Positions 33,766 through 43,682 of a DNA stretch of 64,000 nt are shown piece by piece. Where the stretch lies: NCBI RefSeq assembly GCF_027359925.1, contig NZ_CP114767.1:2604001-2668000 (forward strand), in the 5' to 3' direction. Source of the stretch: Hymenobacter canadensis (GTDB taxonomy: Bacteria > Bacteroidota > Bacteroidia > Cytophagales > Hymenobacteraceae). Under the pieces are notes generated by a model. It was not told the origin of the DNA and ran no database searches. It saw only the letters and a list, made by a program, of their open reading frames with translations. The position numbers and the translations under genes are program-made. Position 1 is the stretch's first letter. Every line of letters begins with the position of its first letter.

Positions 33766-35886
33766 TTACATCGGCGTTACGGCCGAGCCGCTAGGCTCAG
33801 AGGTGGCGCCAGTGGAACCGGGGCGGTCGGCGTCAACGCCGGGCAGGTTCAGGTCGGGCAGGTCGTTGCTGAGGGGCACGCCGGGGTGCTCCTGCTTCCG
33901 CTCGCTCAGGGTTTCCGAGCGGTCGGTGCCGGCCATGTGGGCCTGGTAGTTGGTTTGCACACCGTGCGGGCGTTTGCCCACAAGGCGCTCCAGATCATCC
34001 TGCAACAGCACTTCCTTCTCCAGCAGCTCCTTGGCCACCACTTCCAGCTCGTGCCGGCGTTCGGTGAGCAGCTCCTTGGTCCGGATGTAGGCGTTTTCGA
34101 TGATGGTGCGCACTTCCTCGTCAATCATCTGCGAAGTAGCTTCCGAGTAGGGCTTCGAGAAACCGTACTCATTCTGCCCTTTCGAGTCGTAGAAGGAAAT
34201 GTTGCCCAGCTTGGCGTTCATGCCGTACATCGTCACGATGGAATAAGCCATCTTGGTGATGCGCTCCAGGTCGGAAAGAGCACCGGTCGAAATCTTACCG
34301 AACACGATGTCCTCGGCAGCCCGACCACCCAGGGTCATGCACATTTCGTCAGTGAGCTGCTCGGTGTTGTAGAGGAACTGCTCGCGCGGCAGATACTGCG
34401 CGTAGCCCAGCGCCGCCACCCCTCGGGGCACGATGCTCACTTTTACCAACGGGTCGGCGTGCTCCAGGAACCAGCCCGCAATGGCGTGGCCGGCCTCGTG
34501 GTAAGCCACAATGCGCTTCTCGTCGGGGCTGATGATCTTGTTTTTCTTCTCCAGGCCCCCGATTACGCGGTCCACGGCATCGGTGAAGTCCTGCATGGTT
34601 ACCATCTTCTTGTCGCGGCGGGCGGCAATCAGGGCGGCTTCGTTGCAGACGTTGGCAATTTCAGCACCGGCGAAACCGGGCGTCATGGCCGCCAGCTTAC
34701 GGGCTTCCACGTCCGGGCCGAGCGTAATCGGCTTCAAATGCACTTGGAAAATCTCGGTACGACCGTTGATGTCGGGCTTGTCGATGCTGATCTGGCGGTC
34801 GAAGCGACCGGGACGCAGCAGGGCCGAGTCCAGCGTATCAGGGCGGTTGGTAGCGGCCAGGATAATAACCCCGGAGTCGGTACCGAAGCCGTCCATCTCC
34901 ACCAGCAGCGAGTTGAGCGTGTTTTCGCGCTCGTCGTTGCCGCCGGGCACGTTGCCGCGGCTGCGGCTGCGGCCGATGGCGTCAATCTCATCAATGAAGA
35001 TGATGCAGGGCGCCTTGGCTTTGGCCTGCTTGAACAGGTCCCGAACCCGGGCCGCGCCCACGCCCACGAACATCTCCACGAAGTCGGATCCCGACAGTGA
35101 GAAGAACGGCACGTCGGCTTCGCCGGCTACGGCCTTGGCGAGCAGGGTTTTGCCGGTACCGGGAGGACCTACCAGCAAGGCACCTTTCGGAATCTTACCA
35201 CCAAGGACGGTGAACTTGCTGGGGTTCTTGAGGAACTCCACAATCTCCTGTACTTCCTCTTTGGCTTCTTCCAGACCGGCCACGTCCTTGAACGTGATTT
35301 TCACCTTGTCGCCGCCATCAAAGAGGGCAGCGCGGCTTTTGCCGATGTTGAAGATCTGGCCGCCGGCCCCTGCCCCACCGCTCATGCGGCGCATCAGGAA
35401 CCAGAAGCCCACGAACAGCAGAATGGTGAAGCCCCAAGTGGTAATCAGGTCGCCGTAGCCGGTGCGCGTATCGAAGCTCAGGCCGATGCGCTTTTCCAGC
35501 GGCACGTTGGCCTGCAGCTTCTCGAAGTCCTCCTTGAAGGTTTTGCCGTCGACCACCTGGAACCCGAACTGCGGGCTGGTGTCGAGGGTGAGCGGGCCGC
35601 GGCGGCTGAGCAGCTGGTTGTAGCGGCCCGACTTGATGGCTTCGTTGCGCAGCGCCACCTCCACCATGCGGCGGTCCGTGAGCAGCTTCACGTCGCGCAC
35701 GTCGCCGGCGGCGTACATCTGCTCGAATTTTTGCTGGTTGATTTCTACCGTGCTGCCGCTTTGGTTGAAAAACAACCAGGCGCACAGAAACAGCACCAAC
35801 CCCGCCAGCAGCCACAGCTGCATCCCGGGTTTGGGAGCAGGCGTGGGCAGCATGGGCTTTTTCTTTTTGGGCGTGTTATCAGACAT
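33766..35886 (-). CDS. ftsH: ATP-dependent zinc metalloprotease FtsH
   Basis: 706 residues. Transmembrane helices at about 23-40 and 149-165 enclose a periplasmic domain. AAA+ module: Walker A GPPGTGKT at 240-247, Walker B IIFIDE at 295-300, SRH region ATNRPD and RPGRFDRQ. Peptidase motif HEAGH at 463-467. Membrane-bound hexamer that degrades damaged membrane proteins and regulators. Disordered Pro/Ser tail after residue 660. Follows rsfS by 90 bases on the same strand, a conserved Bacteroidota pair. Confidence 0.97.
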   Translation of the reverse strand: MSDNTPKKKKPMLPTPAPKPGMQLWLLAGLVLFLCAWLFFNQSGSTVEINQQKFEQMYAAGDVRDVKLLTDRRMVEVALRNEAIKSGRYNQLLSRRGPLTLDTSPQFGFQVVDGKTFKEDFEKLQANVPLEKRIGLSFDTRTGYGDLITTWGFTILLFVGFWFLMRRMSGGAGAGGQIFNIGKSRAALFDGGDKVKITFKDVAGLEEAKEEVQEIVEFLKNPSKFTVLGGKIPKGALLVGPPGTGKTLLAKAVAGEADVPFFSLSGSDFVEMFVGVGAARVRDLFKQAKAKAPCIIFIDEIDAIGRSRSRGNVPGGNDERENTLNSLLVEMDGFGTDSGVIILAATNRPDTLDSALLRPGRFDRQISIDKPDINGRTEIFQVHLKPITLGPDVEARKLAAMTPGFAGAEIANVCNEAALIAARRDKKMVTMQDFTDAVDRVIGGLEKKNKIISPDEKRIVAYHEAGHAIAGWFLEHADPLVKVSIVPRGVAALGYAQYLPREQFLYNTEQLTDEMCMTLGGRAAEDIVFGKISTGALSDLERITKMAYSIVTMYGMNAKLGNISFYDSKGQNEYGFSKPYSEATSQMIDEEVRTIIENAYIRTKELLTERRHELEVVAKELLEKEVLLQDDLERLVGKRPHGVQTNYQAHMAGTDRSETLSERKQEHPGVPLSNDLPDLNLPGVDADRPGSTGATSEPSGSAVTPM

Positions 35887-35976
35887 GAATAAGGTTAGCT
35901 AAAGCACAAAACAAAGGCGGAACACCCCACCCGAACGTTTGTTCCCGGAAGCAGACGCAGCCCGCCGGCTTTTACC

Positions 35977-36366
35977 TTACCGGGCCGGCACCGTTTCTTC
36001 CTCCACGTACCGAATTTCGGCGTCGCCCCAGAGCTCTTCCAGCGCGTAGAACTGGCGCCGGTCGCGCAGGAACACGTGCACTACCACGTCGACGTAGTCG
36101 AGCAGCACCCACTCGCGGTTGGTGCGCCCTTCCGTCTGCCAGGGATTCTGGCCAGTGAGTTTTTCCACTTCTTCTTCCACCGAGCGCGCAATGGCTTCGA
36201 TTTGAGTATCTGAGGAAGCCGAGCAGATGATAAAATAATCCGCTACGGCGTTTTTAAGTTCTTTGAGATTGAGCACAACGACGTCAAGCGCCTTTTTCTC
36301 CTGCATGCCGCGCACGACTACATCTGCCAACTTGTCCGAATCCTGTCGAACCAGGGTACTTTTCAT
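35977..36366 (-). CDS. rsfS: Ribosome silencing factor RsfS
   Basis: 129 residues. Iojap/RsfS core: DYFIICSASSDTQIEAIA, then GRTNREWVLLDYVDVVVHVF. Binds L14 (uL14) on the 50S subunit and blocks subunit joining when translation must slow. Start ATG 36364-36366. A variant -7 box (TACTTTG, minus strand 36392-36398) gives a leader of about 20 bases. Divergent from birA, whose coding region begins only a few dozen bases away. Confidence 0.95.
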   Translation of the reverse strand: MKSTLVRQDSDKLADVVVRGMQEKKALDVVVLNLKELKNAVADYFIICSASSDTQIEAIARSVEEEVEKLTGQNPWQTEGRTNREWVLLDYVDVVVHVFLRDRRQFYALEELWGDAEIRYVEEETVPAR

Positions 36367-36408
36367 GGGGTATTGTTAGGTTTGAACGTCACAAAGTACG
36401 AAAATCAA

Positions 36409-37173
36409 GTGGAGCCTCTTTCCCCGCATACTCTCTTCACGGGCCGCCAGGTGCACTGGCTGCCCGAATGTGCCTCCACAAACAGCGAAGCACAGCATTT
36501 GCTTGGCGAAAACCGCGCCACCGACGGCTGCGTGGTTATTACCGACAAACAGACTGCCGGAAAGGGTCAGCGGGGCAACACCTGGGAGGCTAAGCCCGGC
36601 GAGAACCTGACGCTTTCGGTAGTGTGGCGGCCTGCCTTTCTGGCCGCTCAGGACCAATTCCTGCTCAGCCAGGCCGTGGCCCTAGCCGTGCACGACTGGG
36701 CATGCACGCTACTGGGGTTTGGCAATTTGTTGCGGGTGAAATGGCCCAACGACCTGCTGTACGGCAACCAGAAGTTTGGCGGCATCCTGATTGAAAACAC
36801 GCTCAACGGCACAATGATTCAGCATAGTGTGGTAGGAATCGGGCTGAATGTCAACCAGCAGGAATTTGGGGTGCCCACGGCCACGTCGCTGGCGCTGCTG
36901 ACCGGGCGCGCCTATGCCCTGGCCCCGCTGGCCTCGCGGCTGCTGGAGTGCCTGGAGCGGCGCTACCTGCAGCTGCGCGCCGGCCGCATTGCCGCCCTCC
37001 GCTATGATTACCTGCACGTGCTGTACCGCTACCAGGAGCCGCATTCCTTTGAAGTAGGCGGCCAGCAAATCACTGGCGAGATTGTGGGCGTCGACGATGC
37101 CGGCCGCCTAGCGCTGCAGGTGCAGGACCAGCTCCGGCACTTCGACCTGAAAGAAATCCGGTATCTGCTCTGA
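36409..37173 (+). CDS. birA: Biotin--[acetyl-CoA-carboxylase] ligase, monofunctional
   Basis: 254 residues from a GTG at 36409. TTG codons at 36373 and 36382 would extend it, but a TAGGTTTG -7 box at 36377-36384 would put transcription start beyond them, and relatives begin close to the HTLFTGR segment. There is no ATG. Catalytic loop KGQRGNTW replaces the usual GRGRxGR form, and KWPNDLLYGNQKFGGILIE holds the lysine that binds biotinyl-AMP. No N-terminal winged helix, so it is an enzyme only, not a repressor. It biotinylates BCCP and related carboxylases. Confidence 0.88.
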   Translation: MEPLSPHTLFTGRQVHWLPECASTNSEAQHLLGENRATDGCVVITDKQTAGKGQRGNTWEAKPGENLTLSVVWRPAFLAAQDQFLLSQAVALAVHDWACTLLGFGNLLRVKWPNDLLYGNQKFGGILIENTLNGTMIQHSVVGIGLNVNQQEFGVPTATSLALLTGRAYALAPLASRLLECLERRYLQLRAGRIAALRYDYLHVLYRYQEPHSFEVGGQQITGEIVGVDDAGRLALQVQDQLRHFDLKEIRYLL

Positions 37174-37412
37174 CAGCTCAGCCGGCCAGGGCGGCGGAGC
37201 GGCAAATGCCCGTATTTTATTGATCATCAGGCAGCCCATCCGCGTATTTACCCAAGTAGTTCGGCAGGCGTTAAACCCAACGCAACCGTTTGCCTCCAAT
37301 TGGCATCTGTGCTTCTGGAGCGCGGCCGGCAATTAGGCATGGTGCTTGATTTACTGGCGGCAGCGCTGGCCCCGGCCTCCTGCAGCCCGGCCGCTTTTAA
37401 GTGCAAAAACCC

Positions 37413-37420
37413 TATATTTG
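37413..37420 (+). promoter_or_regulatory. -7 box of the cupredoxin gene
   Basis: TATATTTG matches TAnnTTTG, 43 bases before the ATG at 37464. The -33 element is unclear. Confidence 0.45.
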
Positions 37421-37463
37421 GAATAGCCCGCTTTCGGGTGCCGTTCCCTGACTTTCACGAATC

Positions 37464-38114
37464 ATGAAAATATCTACGCGTTTTTTTGGGATGGTGGGCT
37501 TGCTGCTGGCCTCGCTCACGGGCTACGCGGCCACGGTGGTGGTGCAGGTCGGCGGCGCCGACGGCTCCAACGTCTTCTCGCCCCAGAACGTCACCATCCG
37601 CCCCGGCGACCAGGTACGCTGGGAGTGGGTATCGGGCTTCCATCCTTCGGTGGCCGATGACGGCGTGTCGTTTGCTGCTTTCAATGTATCGGCCAATGCT
37701 CCGGCCACGCGCGGGCCGTTCACGGCGCTGGGTACCATCACCTACCACTGCCAGCCGCACGCCTTCCAGGCGACACCCGGTGGGCCTTGGCAGGGTATGG
37801 TGGGCAGCATTACGGTGAGTAATGCGCCGCTGGCTACTCTCGACTCGAAAGCAGCCGCCATTGGCCTCAGCCTCTACCCCAACCCCAGCAAGGGCATGGT
37901 GATGCTGACGGTGAACCAGAAACCTGGTGCCGAGTACAAGCTGCGCCTGAGCAACATCATCGGGCGGGAAGTGCGCACGTTTACCCTGCGCCCCGAAGCG
38001 GCCACCAACGGCATGCCCCTGAACCTGTCCGATCTGCCCGCTGGCATGTACGTCTACAGCCTGCTGCTCCACGACAAAGTGGTGGCCACCAAGCGGCTGG
38101 TGCTGCAGAACTAA
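37464..38114 (+). CDS. Plastocyanin-like cupredoxin with T9SS sorting domain
   Basis: 216 residues. Signal peptide 1-23. Cupredoxin domain about 25-120 with type 1 copper ligands H60 (SGFHPSV), C96 and H99 (YHCQPHAF) and M112 (WQGMVG). A type A T9SS C-terminal domain follows (LSLYPNPSKGMVMLTV to the end), with the usual LYPNPS start and MYVYSLL...KRLVLQ finish. So a blue-copper protein exported to the cell surface or medium, likely an electron carrier or copper-binding factor. Single gene with promoter and terminator. Confidence 0.9.
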   Translation: MKISTRFFGMVGLLLASLTGYAATVVVQVGGADGSNVFSPQNVTIRPGDQVRWEWVSGFHPSVADDGVSFAAFNVSANAPATRGPFTALGTITYHCQPHAFQATPGGPWQGMVGSITVSNAPLATLDSKAAAIGLSLYPNPSKGMVMLTVNQKPGAEYKLRLSNIIGREVRTFTLRPEAATNGMPLNLSDLPAGMYVYSLLLHDKVVATKRLVLQN

Positions 38115-38141
38115 CCTGATTCCTTTTGTTTCTTTTCGAAG

Positions 38142-38173
38142 AAAGCGGCCCACTGTTCGGGCCGCTTTTTTTT
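38142..38173 (+). terminator. Terminator of the cupredoxin gene
   Basis: 10-bp stem (38142-38151 with 38159-38168), 7-base loop, and an eight-T run, about 28 bases past the stop. Confidence 0.85.
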
Positions 38174-38240
38174 GTGCGCTTTGCACGCCAGCCGCGCTTT
38201 CGGGCGTTTGGGCGGGTGCGGCGCGGCCGGATTAATTCTC

Positions 38241-38248
38241 TACTTTTG
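38241..38248 (+). promoter_or_regulatory. -7 box upstream of the DUF2723 gene
   Basis: TACTTTTG fits TAnnTTTG, 90 bases before the ATG at 38331. It is preceded by AT-rich sequence but no spaced TTTG. Confidence 0.4.
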
Positions 38249-38297
38249 GCATTCTCTACTTTCTGCATCACTTTAATCCCATCGGGTCATGCCCGGC

Positions 38298-38317
38298 GGA
38301 CGGGGCTTGCCCCGTCC
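38298..38317 (+). repeat. Compact 5'-leader hairpin before the DUF2723 gene
   Basis: Perfect 8-bp GC stem (38298-38305 with 38310-38317) and CTTG loop, ending 13 bases before the ATG, so it would sit next to the ribosome-binding region in the mRNA. Confidence 0.6.
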
Positions 38318-38330
38318 TACCCCAAGACGT

Positions 38331-41330
38331 ATGCGTTCCTACAAAAGCCTGAATGACGTAGTGGGCTGGCTGGTTTTTGCCATTGCCACCCTCACCTATC
38401 TGCTCACGCTCGAACCCACGGCCTCGTTCTGGGACTGTGGCGAGTTCATTGCCTGCTCCTACAAGCTGCTGGTGCCCCACCCTCCCGGGGCGCCCACGTT
38501 CCTGCTGCTGGGCCGCATCTTCTCGCTGTTTTCGTTCGGCGACGTCACGAAGGTGTCTGTGCTGGTGAATGCGCTGTCGGCGCTGAGCAGCTCGTTTACG
38601 GTGCTGTTTCTGTTTTGGAGCATCACGATGCTGGCCAAGAAGCTGGTGCTGCACCGTCCGGTGGCAGGCCACACGGTGCCTGGCACGCCGGAGCCTACTT
38701 CGGGCCAGACGCTGCTGATTCTGGGTGCCGGCGCGGTAGGTGCACTGAGCTTTGCCTTCTCCGACTCGTTCTGGTTTAATGCCGTGGAAGGCGAGGTGTA
38801 CGCCATGTCGTCGTTGTGCACGGCGGCGGTGGTCTGGATTATGCTGAAATGGGAAAACCGCGCCCACGAGGCCGATTCCGACAAATGGCTGATTCTGATT
38901 GCCTACGTTATCGGCCTCAGCATCGGGGTTCACTTGCTGAACCTGCTGGCCGTGCCGGCACTGGCTTTCATCTACTACTACCGCCGCACCGACAACCCTA
39001 CTACCATAGGCGGCGTGGTTACGCTGGTCGTGAGCCTCGTGATTGTGGGCCTGATTCTGGCCGGCATCATTCCGGGTCTGCCCACGCTGGCTGGCAGCTT
39101 CGAGGTGTTCTTCGTGAATTCGGCAGGCCTGCCTTTCAACTCAGGCATCGTTATTTTTCTGGTGCTGTTCATCGGGTTGCTGTGGTTTGGCTTCCGCTAC
39201 TCGTTCAGCAAGCGTAGCCGCCTCGTCAACACGGCCATGCTGAGCCTGGTGTTCATCCTGATTGGCTACACCAGCTACCTCATCATCCCGATCCGCAGCA
39301 GCTACCACCCTACCATCAACGAAAACAACCCCGAGGAAGTGCTCAGCTTCGTGAGCTACCTCAAGCGCGAGCAGTACGGCGACCGGCCGCTGCTCTACGG
39401 CCCGCAGTTCAATGCCCGCCCGATCCGCTACGAGGACGGCGCCCCGCGCTACGTGCGCGAAGGCGACAAGTACGTGGTGGCGGAAAAGCGCCAGAACATC
39501 GTGTATGATGATGCCGACAAAATGCTGCTGCCGCGCATCTACAGCCCGCAGCCTGAACACCTCTACAACTACCAGAAATGGGTGGATGTGCGGGAAGGCG
39601 TGAAGCCGACCATGGGCCAGAACCTCTCGTTCCTGTTCCGCTACCAGATGGGTCACCAGTTCTGGCGCTACTTCCTGTGGAACTACGTGGGCCGCGAAAG
39701 CGACATTCAGCAATCGGGCGGCCTGTGGCCTTGGAACGCCAGCAAAGCCGGCCTACCGGAGCGCGTGGCTGATAGCCCGGCCCGCAATAATTTCTTCGCC
39801 ATTCCGCTGATTCTGGGCCTGATTGGCCTGTTTTTCCAGGCGCGCCGCGACTCGCGCAACGCGTTCATCGTGGGCTTGCTGTTCGTGTTTACGGGCCTGG
39901 CCATTGTGGTGTACCTCAACCAGCCGCCCATCGAGCCCCGCGAGCGGGACTACACCTTCACGGGCGCTACCTACGCCTTCGCCATCTGGATTGGCCTGAG
40001 CGTGCTGGGCATTGCTGAGCTACTGCGCAAAGTGCTGCAGGCCGATACCGCCCGCGCCATTGCCGCCAGCGCCATCGGCTTGCTGGCCCCGGCCATTCTG
40101 GTGGCGCAGGGCTGGAACGACCACGACCGCTCGGACCGCTACAACTCCGTGGACTCGGCCAAAAACCTGCTCAACTCGTTGCAGCCGAACGCCATTGTAT
40201 TCACCAACGGCGACAACGACACCTTCCCGCTCTGGTACGCCCAGGAAGTGGAGGGTGTGCGCACCGACGTACGGGTGGCCGTGCTCAGTTACCTCAACAC
40301 CGACTGGTACATCGAGCAGATGCGCCGCCGCGCCTACGAGTCGCAGCCGCTGCCGATTTCCATGCCCGCCGACCGCTACAAGCAAGGCACCAACGACTAC
40401 CTGCCCTACGCCGAAAACCCAGCCGTGCAGGAAGTGAACCTCAAGCAGTTCGTGGATCTGGTGAAGCAGAACAGTGACTTGCTGAAGGTTTCCTACGGCG
40501 AAGGTGCACCGTCCATGATGTCGTTCCCGACCCGCAAATTCTACCTCGACGTGGATACGGCGGCGGTGGAAAAGCTGGGCCTGGTGCCGGCCGACCGCCG
40601 CAAGCAGCTCGTGAGCCGCATGGAGTGGGACATGGGCAAGGGTGCCATCGAGAAGAAAAACCTGGTGATTCTGGACATGCTGGCCACCAACAACTGGAAG
40701 CGCCCCATCTACTTCTCCAGCACCGTCGCCGGCTCCGATTTCATGAATCTGCAGCCCTACTTCCAGCTCGAAGGCATGGCCTACCGCGTGCTGCCGCTGA
40801 AAGACCCGAATTACGAGCCCCGCAGCCAGGACGAAGGCTACGTGCAGAAGGACCTCATGTTTGAGAACATGATGAAGAAGTTCGCCTTCCGCAACCTCAA
40901 CAAGCCCGGCATTTTCTACGACGAAAACCACCTGCGCTTCCCAGCCAACTACCGCGACAAGTTCGCGCGCCTGGCCAATGCCTACCTCGCCGACGGCAAC
41001 AAGGCCAAAGCCAAGGAAGTGCTCGACAAAGCCTTCGAGGTGATGCCCGACGCCACGATTCCCTACGACTACTATTCGCCGCAGTTTGTGCCGGCGCTGG
41101 TGACCGTGGGCGAGCAGGCCCGCGCCCAGGACATCATGGACAAGATGACCAGCCGCGCCCAGGTGGCCCTGGCCTACTACCAGACGCATAATCCGGCCCT
41201 GTTCGACATCGAAAATCAGACGTATCTACTAGGCCTGCAGAGCGTGTACCGCGCCGCCGAGCAGGTCGGCGACCAGGCACGGGCGGCCAAGGCGCTGGAG
41301 CTGCTGCAGCAATACTACCCGCGCCAGTAG
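38331..41330 (+). CDS. DUF2723 family membrane glycosyltransferase-like protein
   Basis: 999 residues from ATG 38331 (the frame is open for 14 more codons upstream, through the leader hairpin). N-terminal DUF2723 signature LEPTASFWDCGEFIACSYKL then VPHPPGAPTFLL, with the acidic DxGE site facing the periplasm. About ten to twelve membrane helices follow to residue 600, including LNQPPIEPRERDYTF, and a soluble C-terminal domain with TPR-like helices at 890-990. The family resembles PMT/ArnT-type GT-C enzymes and is proposed to mannosylate exported proteins in Bacteroidota, an inference from fold. Single gene with terminator. Confidence 0.9.
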   Translation: MRSYKSLNDVVGWLVFAIATLTYLLTLEPTASFWDCGEFIACSYKLLVPHPPGAPTFLLLGRIFSLFSFGDVTKVSVLVNALSALSSSFTVLFLFWSITMLAKKLVLHRPVAGHTVPGTPEPTSGQTLLILGAGAVGALSFAFSDSFWFNAVEGEVYAMSSLCTAAVVWIMLKWENRAHEADSDKWLILIAYVIGLSIGVHLLNLLAVPALAFIYYYRRTDNPTTIGGVVTLVVSLVIVGLILAGIIPGLPTLAGSFEVFFVNSAGLPFNSGIVIFLVLFIGLLWFGFRYSFSKRSRLVNTAMLSLVFILIGYTSYLIIPIRSSYHPTINENNPEEVLSFVSYLKREQYGDRPLLYGPQFNARPIRYEDGAPRYVREGDKYVVAEKRQNIVYDDADKMLLPRIYSPQPEHLYNYQKWVDVREGVKPTMGQNLSFLFRYQMGHQFWRYFLWNYVGRESDIQQSGGLWPWNASKAGLPERVADSPARNNFFAIPLILGLIGLFFQARRDSRNAFIVGLLFVFTGLAIVVYLNQPPIEPRERDYTFTGATYAFAIWIGLSVLGIAELLRKVLQADTARAIAASAIGLLAPAILVAQGWNDHDRSDRYNSVDSAKNLLNSLQPNAIVFTNGDNDTFPLWYAQEVEGVRTDVRVAVLSYLNTDWYIEQMRRRAYESQPLPISMPADRYKQGTNDYLPYAENPAVQEVNLKQFVDLVKQNSDLLKVSYGEGAPSMMSFPTRKFYLDVDTAAVEKLGLVPADRRKQLVSRMEWDMGKGAIEKKNLVILDMLATNNWKRPIYFSSTVAGSDFMNLQPYFQLEGMAYRVLPLKDPNYEPRSQDEGYVQKDLMFENMMKKFAFRNLNKPGIFYDENHLRFPANYRDKFARLANAYLADGNKAKAKEVLDKAFEVMPDATIPYDYYSPQFVPALVTVGEQARAQDIMDKMTSRAQVALAYYQTHNPALFDIENQTYLLGLQSVYRAAEQVGDQARAAKALELLQQYYPRQ

Positions 41331-41356
41331 CGGCACGGCAGCCCTTGTATTCACTG

Positions 41357-41390
41357 AAACGCCGGTCCTGTGGACCGGCGTTTTTTTGTT
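41357..41390 (+). terminator. Terminator of the DUF2723 gene
   Basis: Perfect 12-bp stem (41357-41368 with 41372-41383), TGT loop, T-run of seven, 26 bases past the stop. Confidence 0.9.
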
Positions 41391-41454
41391 TCGGCACGGC
41401 ATTCGCTGCCCGGGTTGTAGCTTGAAGTCCGATCTTGTGCCTATTCCATAGCTT

Positions 41455-42678
41455 ATGCCTGTGCGCCTTTCTATCCGTTTGTTTCTGCTCAGCTGCTGCC
41501 TGCTGCTAAGCCAGCTCACCCAGGCCCAGCGCCGCGACTTTGCCGGGCAGTACCACCCCAACCGGCAGTTGCTGGCCGACTCGCGCCGGGAAGGCGACAG
41601 CCTGCGCATTTATTTACTGTTCCCGGATGCCAGCGTACTCCGGCAGCGTCAGCCGCTGCGCGTGATGGCCTGGGCCTCCTATGACGCCAAACGCCCGCTC
41701 TGGGCGGATACCGTGCGCCACTTGGCCCGCCGCATCCGCCCCGATGGGGAGGCCGCCCGCGTCGAGTTCTGTTTGCCGCTGGCCCGGCTGCCGGCCGGCA
41801 TGGTACTGAGCGTAGCCAGTGGCTCCGCCGCTGATGCCGCTTCCGGCGATGCGGCCTGGCTGCAGTTCACGCCGGCCCGGCTGGCACGCCCCTTCCTGCT
41901 CACCGACAGCTTGGGCCAGCCACTGCTACGGGCCATGGTGCGGGCCGGTGAGCCCTTTTTCGTGGACCGCTACGGCCCCGACCAACCCGTGAGCCTAAGG
42001 CGCTACGCCAGCCCGTTCGTGGCCGCCCTGCCCCCCCACGCCGACCCCGCCCGGCAGTCCTCGGCCCCGCCCTGGCTAACGGTACTGGATTCGTTGTTTG
42101 CCCGCGCCGGCGCGGCACTGGCCTTGCCGGAACCCGGCCTGTACACGCTGCGGCTACCCAGCGAAGCCAGCATGCTGGGCCTGCTCGTCACGGACAGCGA
42201 CTATCCCAACCTGACTTCCGCCGATGCGCTTATTCAGCCCCTGATTTATTTGACGACATCTACTGAACGGGCGAAACTCTACGCCGCCCCCAACCCCAAG
42301 CGGGCCGTAGACGAGTTCTGGCTGGCGGCCGCGGCTGGCCAGCAGACGCTGGCCCGGCAGGCCATTCGCACGTATTACGGGCGGGCCGCCGTGGCCAATG
42401 AGTTGTTTGCAGCGCATAAAGCCGGCTGGATGACCGACCGGGGCATGCTCTACATGGTGCTGGGCGCCCCCGATGCCGTGTACCGCACCGCGCAGGAAGA
42501 GCGCTGGGTTTATCACGGTTCCGACAATGGCTCCTCGGCCACCTATACGTTCCGGCCCAAACCGAGTACCTTTGCCCCCGAACACTATGAACTGGTGCGC
42601 CGCCCCGAGCAAGAACGTCTCTGGTATGCCGCCGTGGAGCAATGGAGAAAAGCAACGACGACCGCCCCCGGCCGCTAA
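41455..42678 (+). CDS. GWxTD domain-containing secreted protein
   Basis: 407 residues. Signal peptide 1-24 (LFLLSCCLLLSQLTQAQ). N-terminal beta domain with LRIYLLFPDASVL, then the C-terminal GWxTD domain: YYGRAAVANELFAAHKAGWMTDRGMLYMVLGAPDAV, with GWMTDRG as the signature. Function of GWxTD proteins is not established; they are secreted and common in Bacteroidota. Its last 37 bases overlap the rlmB start, so the two genes are translationally coupled. Confidence 0.9.
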   Translation: MPVRLSIRLFLLSCCLLLSQLTQAQRRDFAGQYHPNRQLLADSRREGDSLRIYLLFPDASVLRQRQPLRVMAWASYDAKRPLWADTVRHLARRIRPDGEAARVEFCLPLARLPAGMVLSVASGSAADAASGDAAWLQFTPARLARPFLLTDSLGQPLLRAMVRAGEPFFVDRYGPDQPVSLRRYASPFVAALPPHADPARQSSAPPWLTVLDSLFARAGAALALPEPGLYTLRLPSEASMLGLLVTDSDYPNLTSADALIQPLIYLTTSTERAKLYAAPNPKRAVDEFWLAAAAGQQTLARQAIRTYYGRAAVANELFAAHKAGWMTDRGMLYMVLGAPDAVYRTAQEERWVYHGSDNGSSATYTFRPKPSTFAPEHYELVRRPEQERLWYAAVEQWRKATTTAPGR

Positions 42679-43682
42679 AACCGCGCCGCACATTTTTTGA
42701 CTCGGAAAACCGCCCTGTGCCGCGCACCCCGCGCCGCGACTTCGGCGACGACTCGCCCGGTGGCTACCGCCGCCCCGAAGCCCGCCCAGAAGGCCGCGAC
42801 GACAACCGTTCCGAAAACCGGCCGGACAACCGCGGCGGCCAGCGCTTTGACGGCGGGCCCCGTGGCAACGCCGGCCGCCCATCCGGCGGCGGCGACAAGC
42901 CGTTCTACTCGCACCGCCCGGCTGCCGACCACAACATCGACATGCTGTTCGGTTTGCGCCCTATTCTGGAAGCGCTACACGCCGGCCGGACGCTGGAAAA
43001 GATTTTCCTGCTTCGCGGCACCAAGAACAGCATCACCCAGGAAATCAACGACCTGGCCCGTGAGCGGGGCACGCCTGTTTCGATGGTGCCCACCGAAAAG
43101 CTCGACGGCCTTACCCGCAAAAACCACCAGGGCGCGGTAGCCTTCGTATCGCCCATCGACTATATGCCGCTGGACAGCATTCTGGCGGGCCTGTATGAAG
43201 AAGGCAAAGTACCTTTCCTGCTGATTCTGGACCGCGTGACCGACGTGCGTAACTTCGGCGCCATTGCCCGCAACGCCGAGTGTATGGGCGTGCACGCCAT
43301 TGTGGTGCCCGCCCGCGGCGCCGCCCAGATCAACGGCGACGCCGTGAAAACCTCTGCCGGGGCCCTGAACCTGATTCCGGTGTGCCGCGAAGCCAACCTG
43401 CGCGACAGCCTGAACTTCCTACGCCAGTCGGGCGTGCAGATTGTAGCCTGCACCGAGAAGTCCGACGCCAGCCTGGAAGCCGCCACCGTCGACATGACCG
43501 GCCCCGTGGCCGTGCTTATGGGCAGCGAGGAAGACGGCATCAGCCCCGAGTACCTGCAGCTCGCCGACCACCGCCTCCGCATCCCGATGACCGGCCAGAT
43601 TGGCTCGCTCAACGTGTCGGTCGCCAGCGGCATTATGCTGTTTGAAGTATTGCGCCAGCGTCTTACCGCCAGCAAAGCATAG
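42642..43682 (+). CDS. rlmB: 23S rRNA (guanosine-2'-O)-methyltransferase RlmB, SPOUT family
   Basis: 346 residues. The first 95 are an Arg/Pro/Gly/Asp-rich disordered extension not seen in E. coli RlmB. Then the substrate-binding domain (NIDMLFGLRPILEALHAGR) and the knotted SPOUT domain with motif 1 NFGAIARNAECMG (catalytic Arg/Asn), motif 2 AVLMGSEEDGIS and motif 3 IPMTGQIGSLNVSVASGIML. Methylates G2251 in the P loop of 23S rRNA using SAM. Starts inside the end of the GWxTD gene. Confidence 0.92.
   Translation: MEKSNDDRPRPLKPRRTFFDSENRPVPRTPRRDFGDDSPGGYRRPEARPEGRDDNRSENRPDNRGGQRFDGGPRGNAGRPSGGGDKPFYSHRPAADHNIDMLFGLRPILEALHAGRTLEKIFLLRGTKNSITQEINDLARERGTPVSMVPTEKLDGLTRKNHQGAVAFVSPIDYMPLDSILAGLYEEGKVPFLLILDRVTDVRNFGAIARNAECMGVHAIVVPARGAAQINGDAVKTSAGALNLIPVCREANLRDSLNFLRQSGVQIVACTEKSDASLEAATVDMTGPVAVLMGSEEDGISPEYLQLADHRLRIPMTGQIGSLNVSVASGIMLFEVLRQRLTASKA

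Noticed and set aside
33591..33794. Small open frame in the ftsH-side intergenic region
   Set aside because: It runs through the bidirectional terminator and has no recognisable features.
40020..41189. 389-codon minus-strand open frame inside the DUF2723 gene
   Set aside because: Antisense shadow of a well-supported gene; composition (His/Val/Gly-rich) is typical of complementary GC-rich frames.
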